From the NCBI GenBank assembly GCA_019636735.1, contig JAHBWY010000001.1, positions 248,001 through 312,000 on the forward strand: 64,000 nucleotides of DNA, written 5' to 3'. The position numbers and the translations under genes were made by a program. The notes under the pieces are model-generated. The model was not told the DNA's origin. It made no database searches and was given only the letters and a program-made list of their open reading frames with translations. Each line of letters opens with the position of its first letter. The stretch's first letter is position 1. The stretch is from Phycisphaeraceae bacterium. GTDB taxonomy: Bacteria > Planctomycetota > Phycisphaerae > Phycisphaerales > SM1A02. Below, in pieces: positions 8,300 to 15,787 of this stretch.

Positions 8300-9357
8300 C
8301 GCAGACCTTCGCCATTCTGCTCGATGCCTACCGGGAGCTCAATCACCGGCGCCTCTTCTGGATTGCGCTTGGGCTCTCGGGGCTTGTGGTGGCCGCGATG
8401 GCTGCCGTCGGAATCAACGATCAGGGGCTGGTGCTGCTGGTCTGGACCGTGGAGGTTCCTGGTCTGAACAGCTCGGTACTTCCGCCTCACATCTTCTACA
8501 AGTCGATCTTCGCGGCGCTCGGAGTGGGCATCTGGCTCACATGGGTGGCCACGATTCTCGCGCTCATCACCACCGCCGGCATCATTCCCGACCTGGTGGC
8601 GAGCGGCTCCATCGACCTCGCGGTCTCGAAGCCCATCAGCCGCGCCAGACTCTTCATGACCAAGTTCGTGGGTGGTCTTCTCTTCAGCACGCTGCAGGTG
8701 ACGATCTTCACGGCAGCGAGCTTCTTTGTCATTGGTGTGCGAGGCGGGGTCTGGGAGCCGTGGCTCTTCCTGGCCATTCCTCTGGTGGTCCTTTTCTACA
8801 GCTACCTCTATTCGTTCTGTGCACTCATTGGCGTGCTCACCCGAAGCACGGTGGCCAGTCTTCTCATCACGATTCTCTTCTGGGCCATCTGCGGACTTCT
8901 CTGGATCGCCTTCACGGGCATCAACACGGGAAGGATTGCCAACGAGCTCAACATCGCCTCCATCGAGCGCATCAAGGAGGAGCGCGTGCGCGATCGAGGT
9001 GACCGCGCCGACCTGTCGCGCCTGGACAGCGACCTTGAGCGAGCGCTCTCATGGCAGCCCTTCTGGGAGCGCGCGAGCGGCCTCTCGCTCTGGGCGGTCA
9101 CGCCGCTGCCGAAGACGGCTGCAACGATCGACCTGCTTCAGCTCCGGCTGGTGAGGATGGCCGATCTTCCCGAGTCGCCGGAAGCGAGTCAGCCGAGTCC
9201 CTTCGCCGGTGGACGCGTGAAACAGCGCGACCTTGAGCGTGCGATCGAGTCGTGGCAGCGCGAGTTCACGCCGACCTGGGTTGTGGGCACGAGCCTGGCG
9301 TTCGAGGCGGTGATCCTCTTCCTGGCCTGCTGGATCTTCGCGCGAAGGGATTACTGA
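8296..9357 (+). CDS. ABC-2 type transporter permease
   Basis: A 353-residue membrane protein that partners the preceding ATPase. Hydrophobic segments occur near residues 22-40, 75-100, 130-155, 165-190, 195-215 and at the C-terminus, ending with a cytoplasmic ARRDY. A large soluble loop (about residues 215-320) sits between the fifth and last segments, as in ABC-2 permeases of the gliding/NosY-like group. The ATG overlaps the ATPase stop. The substrate is unknown. Confidence 0.88.
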   Translation: MTQTFAILLDAYRELNHRRLFWIALGLSGLVVAAMAAVGINDQGLVLLVWTVEVPGLNSSVLPPHIFYKSIFAALGVGIWLTWVATILALITTAGIIPDLVASGSIDLAVSKPISRARLFMTKFVGGLLFSTLQVTIFTAASFFVIGVRGGVWEPWLFLAIPLVVLFYSYLYSFCALIGVLTRSTVASLLITILFWAICGLLWIAFTGINTGRIANELNIASIERIKEERVRDRGDRADLSRLDSDLERALSWQPFWERASGLSLWAVTPLPKTAATIDLLQLRLVRMADLPESPEASQPSPFAGGRVKQRDLERAIESWQREFTPTWVVGTSLAFEAVILFLACWIFARRDY

Positions 9358-9379
9358 GCGGGCGGTCGAGGGAGTCGAT

Positions 9380-10186
9380 ATGGCCTTGGCGGTACCTGCA
9401 CCGCGCGTCGAGGCCGAGCCACAAGCGGGCACGGGACCGGGCGGGACCGGGCCGGGTGGGAGCGGGTCTTCCAACTGCCTGCTCTACGGCACGCTCGTCA
9501 CGATGTCCGACGGTCGGCGCGTGCCGATCGAGATGCTCGCACCGGGCGATCTCGTCGCGTCGCTCGTCGTTCCGGGCCTGAAGACCGACGTGCCGTTCGG
9601 TCGCCAGTACGAGTGGATGTCGACCTGGGGTCTCGCAGGCGCGAGCCTCAAGCCCGCGCGCCTCGCCAGCGTGCAGCTCGGTGAGCACGACGGCTTCTTC
9701 CTCGTCAACGGCCGGATCAAGGCGACGTTCGAGCACCCGTTCCTGATCCGCCGCGAGCACGAGGGCCAGGAGGCATGGGGCTTCTGCGCTGCGGAACTGC
9801 TCCGCGTCGGCGACATCCTGATCACCCACCAACCCGGGGCGACAGGCGACGGCCTTGCCGAGGAGCCGATCGTCACCATCGAGCGGATCGCCGGTCGAGT
9901 GCGAACCGTCGCGCTGTGTGTGCCCGGCACGAACACCTTCCTCGCCGATGGCGCGTGGACGCACAACACCTTCGGTCCGTCGATCCTGACCCAGACGTCG
10001 GGCAGCAGCTCCAGCAGCAGCGGCAGTTCGAGTGGCAGCAAGTCCAGCGGGTCGAGCTTCTCGTCCTCGTCGTCGAACTCGTTCATCTTCACCGCGGGGA
10101 GCAGCAGCAACGCGCTCACCACGACCACGGGCAGCGGGCACTCCGGCAGCGAAACCCCAAGTTTCGGAGAAACGGCCGAGGGCTGA
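9380..10186 (+). CDS. Orphan Hint (intein/hedgehog-type) domain protein with Ser-rich tail
   Basis: A 268-residue protein whose middle is an intein-like Hint domain. The N-terminal block starts at Cys33 (CLLYGTLVTMSDGRRVPIE, then LAPGDLVA), the TxxH block is TFEH at 116-119, and the C-terminal block ends ...TNTFLADGAWTHN at His195-Asn196 followed by Thr197. All splice-junction residues of a mini-intein or bacterial intein-like domain are present (Cys, TxxH, HN, Thr +1) with no homing endonuclease. The flanks are low complexity: 32 residues rich in Gly/Pro before, and about 70 residues dominated by Ser/Gly/Thr after. No signal peptide is evident. It starts 22 bases after the permease with a GGGAG ribosome site, next to the putative defence locus. 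Confidence 0.82.
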   Translation: MALAVPAPRVEAEPQAGTGPGGTGPGGSGSSNCLLYGTLVTMSDGRRVPIEMLAPGDLVASLVVPGLKTDVPFGRQYEWMSTWGLAGASLKPARLASVQLGEHDGFFLVNGRIKATFEHPFLIRREHEGQEAWGFCAAELLRVGDILITHQPGATGDGLAEEPIVTIERIAGRVRTVALCVPGTNTFLADGAWTHNTFGPSILTQTSGSSSSSSGSSSGSKSSGSSFSSSSSNSFIFTAGSSSNALTTTTGSGHSGSETPSFGETAEG

Positions 10187-10550
10187 TGCGAGCCGACTGA
10201 CACAGGCGCCGTCCCAGCCTGTGGCGGGGGGAGGGGCGGCAGGAGCGGACTCGACGATGACCGTTGAGCGCTCTCGCCCACCGGGGGGTTGACAGCCCCA
10301 TCGGACACGACTATCGTCGCAGTTGGATCGGTTCCTCGTCCTCGGCTGACCGCATGGCGGCCGGGGCAAGGCGGGTCGAGCCGGTTGTGTTGCCCTCTCG
10401 CCGAAGGGCTCCGATCCGACAATTGAATAGTCCATGAGTAGGCGTTGTTACGCTGGCGGTTGTCATCGCGCACCGCTCCGCCGGCTCTACGATGAAGGTG
10501 TGGCATGGCATCCCTCCGGCCAGAGTGCCGGGGACAAGGAGACCCAAACG
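10187..10550. other. Intergenic region upstream of the GHKL gene pair
   Basis: These 364 bp hold no convincing gene. They contain a strong sigma-70-like promoter at 10289-10317 and, if that is used, a leader of about 225 bases before the first GHKL ATG. A GGAG ribosome site sits at 10538-10541. An open frame from 10434 continues into the GHKL gene, but its first 39 residues are not similar to the domain and lie before the good ribosome site. Confidence 0.6.
10289..10317 (+). promoter_or_regulatory. Sigma-70-like promoter for the GHKL operon
   Basis: A perfect -35 box TTGACA at 10289-10294, a 17-bp spacer and a -10 box TATCGT at 10312-10317. The predicted transcription start is near 10324. 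Confidence 0.55.
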
Positions 10551-12281
10551 ATGGTGTCAAATCAGAGCAGCAGTGTCGCGTCCTCCCCAGTTCCGCTCAT
10601 CGCGGCCGACAAGGCCCTCCTCTCGCTCCGATCGTCGGGACACGACTATTGCAGCGCCGTTGGCGAGGTCGTCGACAACAGCCTGCAGGCGAACGCGAAC
10701 ACAGTCCGCGTCCGCGTCTTCACCACGAAGAAGAAGATCGGCAAGAACAAGAAGGCTACCGAAGTCGTGGAGCGGATCGCCGTGGGCGACGACGGCGACG
10801 GCATGGACTTCGACACGCTCCACAACTGTTTGAAGCTCGGCTTCTCGACGCGCTACAACGACAGGACAGGAATGGGGCGGTTCGGCGTCGGCGCCAAGAT
10901 GGGTGGAATCTCGCAGGCGAAGCGCATCGACGTGTGGAGCCGTCAGACTGCAGCGGATCGGTGGCTGCATACTTACATCGATCTCGATGAGGTGGAAGCC
11001 GGCGAGATGCAGCACATCCCCGCCCCCGAGGCCAGTTCGGAACTCCCGGAGGGGTGTGACGATCTGCCCGGCGACCACGGCACTCTGGTCGTGTGGTCCA
11101 AGCCCGATCGCATCGAAGAGAGCGAGTCCGGCGGCGGCCGGCGCGCCGATACGGTCCGCACGGACATGGTTCGCTACATCGCGAGGACGTTCCGAAAGTT
11201 CCTCGACAGCGGAAGGGTGATCGAGTTCGACGGCGACCTCGTGTACCCGCACGACCCGCTCTACCTCATGACGACCACCCGGTTCCACCAGGACGGTCAG
11301 TCCGACCCGGTATCGGTGGTTCGGGTGAGCGAGACGATCGAATTCCCCGTCCCCAGCGACCCGTCCCGTACCTCGTCAGTTGAGGTGACTCTCACTCTTC
11401 TGCCGAAGGAGTTCCGCCAGGATCGTGGTACTGGTGGCAATGAGTTCGCCAAGGAACGGCGCGTCCCGGAGAATGAAGGCGTGTCGATCCTCCGGGCCGA
11501 GCGCGAGATCTTCAACGGCTATCTCCCGGGCGTGCAGCCTTCTCTGGAAGGCCGCCCGATCGATCGGTTCATCGGCAAGGAGATTCGGTTCGAGCCCGAA
11601 CTCGACGAGTGCTTCCATGTCCGGAACGTCAAGAAGGGTGCCGAGCCGATCGAGGGCCTGCGCGACAAGCTCCGCGACGTCATCCACAAGTCGATCGGGA
11701 CTTTGCGGCAGGAGATCCGCCAGCACTTCGACGAGGTAGAGAAGCAGCGCCTTCAAGACGAGGGCCTTCACGCCGAGGCCGAGCGTGTGGCCGCGGAGAC
11801 GCAGCGTACCGCACGGAAGCCGAAGGCCGGCAAGAACACGACGCCCGAGGAGCGCGAGAAGGAGATCGACAAGGCGGCGGAGTCGATCACAAAGGAAGTG
11901 CCCGAGGAGCAGCGCCCCGCGAAGAAGGCACAGGCAAAGGCAAAGATCGAGCACCAGCCGATCACCCTCCTCCCGGAGTCGTGGCCCGGGAGCGAGTTCA
12001 TCGAGGTCAAGCACCTGGGCTCCAATGCCATCGTCCGCCTGAATATGCGGCACCCCTTCTACACGGACGTCTACGCCAAGCTCATCAGCATGGAGAAGGA
12101 CGACGGCGATGAACAGACGAAGGAATTGGCTCGTCTCATCCGCAACGGGATTGACCTCTTGGTGGTCGGCTACGCCCGCGCTGAGGGTCAGTACGAGGAC
12201 CCGGGCGTCTTCGATAGTCTGCGCACCAACTGGGGCCTCGAACTTCGCGATCTGATCCAGCACTGGCGCAAGAAGCAGTGA
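10551..12281 (+). CDS. GHKL (MORC/Hsp90-like) ATPase, defence-locus gene 1
   Basis: A 576-residue protein with the three GHKL ATP-binding motifs: N box EVVDNSLQA (Glu39-Asn43), G1 box DDGDGM (80-85) and G2 box GMGRFGVGAKMG (107-118), the last typical of MORC/MutL-type rather than sensor-kinase ATPases. A transducer-like region follows, then a charged coiled-coil segment rich in Lys/Glu/Ala (about 400-500) and a C-terminal domain. The ATG at 10551 is chosen for its upstream AGGAG; the frame is open further but the extra residues are not similar to the domain. Prokaryotic MORC-like ATPases are linked to restriction-type defence. No nuclease domain is visible in this protein. Confidence 0.85.
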   Translation: MVSNQSSSVASSPVPLIAADKALLSLRSSGHDYCSAVGEVVDNSLQANANTVRVRVFTTKKKIGKNKKATEVVERIAVGDDGDGMDFDTLHNCLKLGFSTRYNDRTGMGRFGVGAKMGGISQAKRIDVWSRQTAADRWLHTYIDLDEVEAGEMQHIPAPEASSELPEGCDDLPGDHGTLVVWSKPDRIEESESGGGRRADTVRTDMVRYIARTFRKFLDSGRVIEFDGDLVYPHDPLYLMTTTRFHQDGQSDPVSVVRVSETIEFPVPSDPSRTSSVEVTLTLLPKEFRQDRGTGGNEFAKERRVPENEGVSILRAEREIFNGYLPGVQPSLEGRPIDRFIGKEIRFEPELDECFHVRNVKKGAEPIEGLRDKLRDVIHKSIGTLRQEIRQHFDEVEKQRLQDEGLHAEAERVAAETQRTARKPKAGKNTTPEEREKEIDKAAESITKEVPEEQRPAKKAQAKAKIEHQPITLLPESWPGSEFIEVKHLGSNAIVRLNMRHPFYTDVYAKLISMEKDDGDEQTKELARLIRNGIDLLVVGYARAEGQYEDPGVFDSLRTNWGLELRDLIQHWRKKQ

Positions 12282-12290
12282 AGCAATCCG

Positions 12291-12322
12291 CCGGGGCGGC
12301 ACCTCTCGGAGTGCCGCCCCGG
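12291..12322. terminator. 12-bp perfect hairpin between the two GHKL genes
   Basis: Stem ccggggcggcac (12291-12302), eight-base loop, and exact complement (12311-12322). It begins ten bases after the first GHKL stop and ends 36 bases before the second start. No T run follows, so it may be an attenuator, an mRNA-stabilising or processing hairpin rather than a full intrinsic terminator. Confidence 0.6.
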
Positions 12323-12358
12323 TCACCTTATGGTTGGATCAGTGCGGACAGCCGACCG

Positions 12359-14818
12359 ATGTCACAGACTGAGCATCAACTTCAGGCATTGTTTCAGGAG
12401 CTATACACAGCGGGCACTGAATCCGCCGTCGATGCCGTCATCGAAAAGCACGCTGCACTGTTCGTCAGCCCTGACAGTTGGCGGTCGCTGGGCGGCATCG
12501 ACAACAACTTCGGGGTGGTTGAGAACCAGCAATCATCTCCGATCGCCTCGTTGATCGAGAAACTAACCAACTCTATTGACGCGATCCTGATGCGCCGTTG
12601 TCAGGAAGAGCACATCGAGCCGAAGTCGCCTCACGCTCCACGCAGCATGCAGCAGGCGGTCAAGCAGTTCTTTCCCGACCATACGCTGTGGGACTATGCG
12701 GGGAACGAACGCCGCCAGCAGGCCCAGCGAGTCCAGATCCTCGCCGACGGGCCCAGACGTGACACGTCGCTGATCATCTATGACGATGGCGAGGGTCAAC
12801 ATCCGAACGACTTCGAAAGTACATTCCTCTCGTTGCTAAGAGGCAACAAGAACGACATCCACTTCGTTCAGGGCAAGTACAACATGGGAGGAAGCGGCGC
12901 CATCGCCTTCTGCGGCCGCAAGCGCTATCAACTCATCGGCTCTCGTCGCTACGATCGGAGCGGCCCCTTTGGCTTCACGCTTGTCCGCAAGCACCCGCTG
13001 ACCGACGAGGAGCGCGAGAGGTACAAGAGCACCTGGTACGAATACCTGGTCGTTGACGGCGCGATTCCGGCCTTCGCGATCGACGAGGTCGACCTCGGGC
13101 TGCACAAGCGCTCCTTCACAACGGGCACCGTGATCAAGTTGTATTCATACCAGTTGCCGACGGGAATCTCCGAGATTGCTCGCGACCTGAATCAGAGTGT
13201 CAACGAGTACCTGTTTGAGCCGGCGCTGCCTATCTACACGATTGAACGTGCATCGCGATATCCACATGCGCAGCTTGAACGGCACCTATATGGCTTGAAG
13301 CGACGCCTCGAGCAGGAGGACAGCTCCTACGTCGAGGACCATTTCTCCATCGAATCCGTCGATGACATCGGCGCACTCAGAGTGACCTGCTACGTGTTTC
13401 GCGCTCGAGTCGCCGGCAAGAGCGCGAAGGAGACGAGGGAGAGCATCACCAGGGAGTTCTTCAAGAACGGCATGTCCGTACTGTTCTCCGTGAACGGCCA
13501 GGTCCATGGGCACTTTACATCGGAGTTCATCACGCGCACCCTGAAGATGAACCTACTCAAGAACTACCTGCTCATCCATGTCGATTGCACCGGCCTCGTT
13601 CCGGAGTTCCGCAACGAGTTGACAATGGCGTCGCGCGACCGGCTCAAGAGCGGAGGCGAGCTGCATCGGCTCCGCGATGAGTTAGGCTCGATGCTCCGGC
13701 AGAGCAAGCTCGCCGACATCAACAAGCGGCGCAAGGAACTGCTAGACCTCGACAGCTCGCAAGCGGATGACCTCGTCCGATCGTTTGCGGAGAACCTGCC
13801 GCTCGATTCGGCGATGACCCACCTGCTCGACCAGGTCTTCAAGCTCAATCGCGCCGATCCGCGGGCCAAGAAGGACGACGAGAAGAGGCGCAAGCCGAAG
13901 AAGCAGGCTCAGGAACAGAATGACAGGTTCGAGCCCAAGCGGTTCCCGACCTTCTTCAAGCTTCAGGCGAGCAACAACGGAGAGACGCCAGCGATCAACA
14001 TTCCCAAAGGCGCTGAACGCACGATCCTGTTCTCCACCGACGTGGAGAACATGTACTTCGATCGAGTGCATGACCCGGGCGAACTGCAGATCGCGTTGCT
14101 CGATCAGGCGGAGAACGAATCCGATGGCGGGACAGGCCAGGGCAAGGGCCGCGCGTTGTCGACAGTCTTGAACGTTCGCAAGTCCAGTCCGAGCGACGGA
14201 ACGATCAAAGTGCACATGTCGCCTACCGAACAGACGCCGGTTGGTGAGTCGGTCAAGGTGAGGGCGACACTGACAAGTCCGGGTGGAGACCTCGAAGAGG
14301 CGTTTTGGGTGAAGATCCGCGATCCGGAACGGCCGCCGAAGAAGCAGCCCAAGCCTCAGGATGAAGCGAGATCCCTTGGCCTGCCAGACTACAAATTGTT
14401 GGCGCGAGAGCCGACTCAGCCCGGATGGCTGTCGTGGGAACAAGCCAATGAGATGGGGGCGGACGTTGACTTCGGCACAGTGATGCATCCCGTGGCGGAG
14501 GGAGACACGCTGAACGCGATCCTGATCAACATGGATAGTTCCGTGTGGATGGAGTTCCGGACCAGTCTAGGAACCTCACCATCACCGGAGCAGCTGGATG
14601 TCGCTCAGCGTCGATACATCGCATCAGTGTACTTCCACACGCTGTTCCTCTACATGATCATGAAATCCCGGGGCTACCAGGTGCAGCGCGGACGGGGCGA
14701 TGGAGAACCAGAGGAGGTCGGAGTCGAGGATTACCTGAAGGACCTGTTCCAGAGTTGTTACGCCGACTTCCTGATGCGATTCAACATGAGTGCACTTGTC
14801 GAGGCTCTGGGCGACTGA
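12359..14818 (+). CDS. Second, divergent GHKL ATPase, defence-locus gene 2
   Basis: An 819-residue protein carrying a second and clearly different GHKL fold: N box EKLTNSIDA (Glu67-Asn71-Asp74), G1 box YDDGEGQ (Asp142-Gly146) and G2 box GKYNMGGSGA (172-181). The rest is unfamiliar: a region around 480-530 rich in Arg/Lys/Asp, a beta-rich segment near 530-670 (VKVRATLTSPGG type, possibly immunoglobulin-like) and an alpha-helical C-terminus. The ATG at 12359 is preferred over the track-length frame because the preceding 27 codons cross the intergenic hairpin. It lies 77 bp after the first GHKL gene on the same strand and converges on the PAPS-reductase operon, suggesting one functional locus. 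Confidence 0.82.
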   Translation: MSQTEHQLQALFQELYTAGTESAVDAVIEKHAALFVSPDSWRSLGGIDNNFGVVENQQSSPIASLIEKLTNSIDAILMRRCQEEHIEPKSPHAPRSMQQAVKQFFPDHTLWDYAGNERRQQAQRVQILADGPRRDTSLIIYDDGEGQHPNDFESTFLSLLRGNKNDIHFVQGKYNMGGSGAIAFCGRKRYQLIGSRRYDRSGPFGFTLVRKHPLTDEERERYKSTWYEYLVVDGAIPAFAIDEVDLGLHKRSFTTGTVIKLYSYQLPTGISEIARDLNQSVNEYLFEPALPIYTIERASRYPHAQLERHLYGLKRRLEQEDSSYVEDHFSIESVDDIGALRVTCYVFRARVAGKSAKETRESITREFFKNGMSVLFSVNGQVHGHFTSEFITRTLKMNLLKNYLLIHVDCTGLVPEFRNELTMASRDRLKSGGELHRLRDELGSMLRQSKLADINKRRKELLDLDSSQADDLVRSFAENLPLDSAMTHLLDQVFKLNRADPRAKKDDEKRRKPKKQAQEQNDRFEPKRFPTFFKLQASNNGETPAINIPKGAERTILFSTDVENMYFDRVHDPGELQIALLDQAENESDGGTGQGKGRALSTVLNVRKSSPSDGTIKVHMSPTEQTPVGESVKVRATLTSPGGDLEEAFWVKIRDPERPPKKQPKPQDEARSLGLPDYKLLAREPTQPGWLSWEQANEMGADVDFGTVMHPVAEGDTLNAILINMDSSVWMEFRTSLGTSPSPEQLDVAQRRYIASVYFHTLFLYMIMKSRGYQVQRGRGDGEPEEVGVEDYLKDLFQSCYADFLMRFNMSALVEALGD

Positions 14819-14958
14819 AGACGTGCCGATACGCGGCAATCGGCGCATGGCCACCTGATGATGTGAACATGACTGGCGAGCGTGACTTGACTGACAGGGC
14901 AACATGAGTCGAGATTGGAAGACGACATAGAGGGAGATCTACGGGCCACCCTGCGTCC

Positions 14959-15765
14959 TCAGACGTGGCAGAATGAACATGGCAATGGGTCGGCCTCGTC
15001 GTCGTCCTGACCCAGGATGTGCAACAGCTTCTTCGAGTCAGCCGTGCGAACCGACTGGCGTCGCTCGTCCAGCTTCCGTTTGATCTCTGCCTGGCGCGCC
15101 GGGTCTTCAATGGCGGCAAGCGCCTCTCGCTCTGACCAGGTATAACCCAGTCCGTCCTTCGCGTCCGGCTTTTCGTATGACTTGGCGAGTTCGAACAGCT
15201 CTGGATGATTCTCCTTCAGGCCGAGCCACTCATGGCGCTGTTGGTAGAAGCAGAAGTAACAGCCCGACCGAGTCCTCCAGGAGTAGTATGCTGGAAAGCT
15301 GATGCCACTCTCTTCGAGAATGCGATGAATGTCTGCAAGATTGAAGCCAGCCTCGATGAACGGATATACAGGGTGGATGTTCGGCTTGGTCGGTCGATAG
15401 CCACCCCTGTCCTCATCGGCGCGGATGCCGATGTACATGTAGACCTCATCCTCACCGATGTACCGTTCAAACGGCCGGATCTTAAGCACCTTGGTGCACC
15501 ATCGCATGCGGGCGGAGGGTAGATAGCCTCCGTAGACGCGGAGCCAGTGATCGAAGCCGTGCTCAGAGCGCAGGCGCGTGATCGGCTTCCCAAGGTAGGC
15601 CTCGAGCTTATCGAGGTACTCGTACGTCTCCGGCAGCTCCTTGTCCGTGTCCGAGAAGACGTACTCGACATCGGTCAACCGGTCCCGCATGTAGATGGCT
15701 AGCGCGGTACTGTCCTTGCCGCCGGAGAGCGAAATGATGTGCCGAGGGGGGTTGGGGTCGCTCAT
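14959..15765 (-). CDS. PAPS-reductase / DndC-like PP-loop protein, defence-locus gene 5
   Basis: A 268-residue member of the phosphoadenosine phosphosulfate reductase (adenine nucleotide alpha hydrolase) fold. The PP-loop SGGKDST lies at residues 14-20. Cysteines occur at 90 (RWCTK), 169 and 172 (GCYFC) and 263 and 266 (PCSFC at the extreme C-terminus), a pattern that could hold an iron-sulfur cluster as in DndC and tRNA-thiolation enzymes. It is shorter than DndC (about 500 residues). It is last in the DUF4007-ATPase-PAPS operon, 22 bases after the ATPase. In DNA phosphorothioation and BREX type 4 such proteins are core components, but a sulfur-transfer role here is inference. Confidence 0.88.
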   Translation of the reverse strand: MSDPNPPRHIISLSGGKDSTALAIYMRDRLTDVEYVFSDTDKELPETYEYLDKLEAYLGKPITRLRSEHGFDHWLRVYGGYLPSARMRWCTKVLKIRPFERYIGEDEVYMYIGIRADEDRGGYRPTKPNIHPVYPFIEAGFNLADIHRILEESGISFPAYYSWRTRSGCYFCFYQQRHEWLGLKENHPELFELAKSYEKPDAKDGLGYTWSEREALAAIEDPARQAEIKRKLDERRQSVRTADSKKLLHILGQDDDEADPLPCSFCHV

Positions 15766-15787
15766 GGTCGTCTTCCTGCTGATCCCA

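Noticed and set aside
10434..10550. N-terminal extension of the first GHKL gene
   Set aside because: The extra 39 codons precede a good AGGAG site and are Arg/Gly noise without similarity to the domain.
12278..12358. N-terminal extension of the second GHKL gene
   Set aside because: It would cross the intergenic hairpin and encode non-conserved residues.
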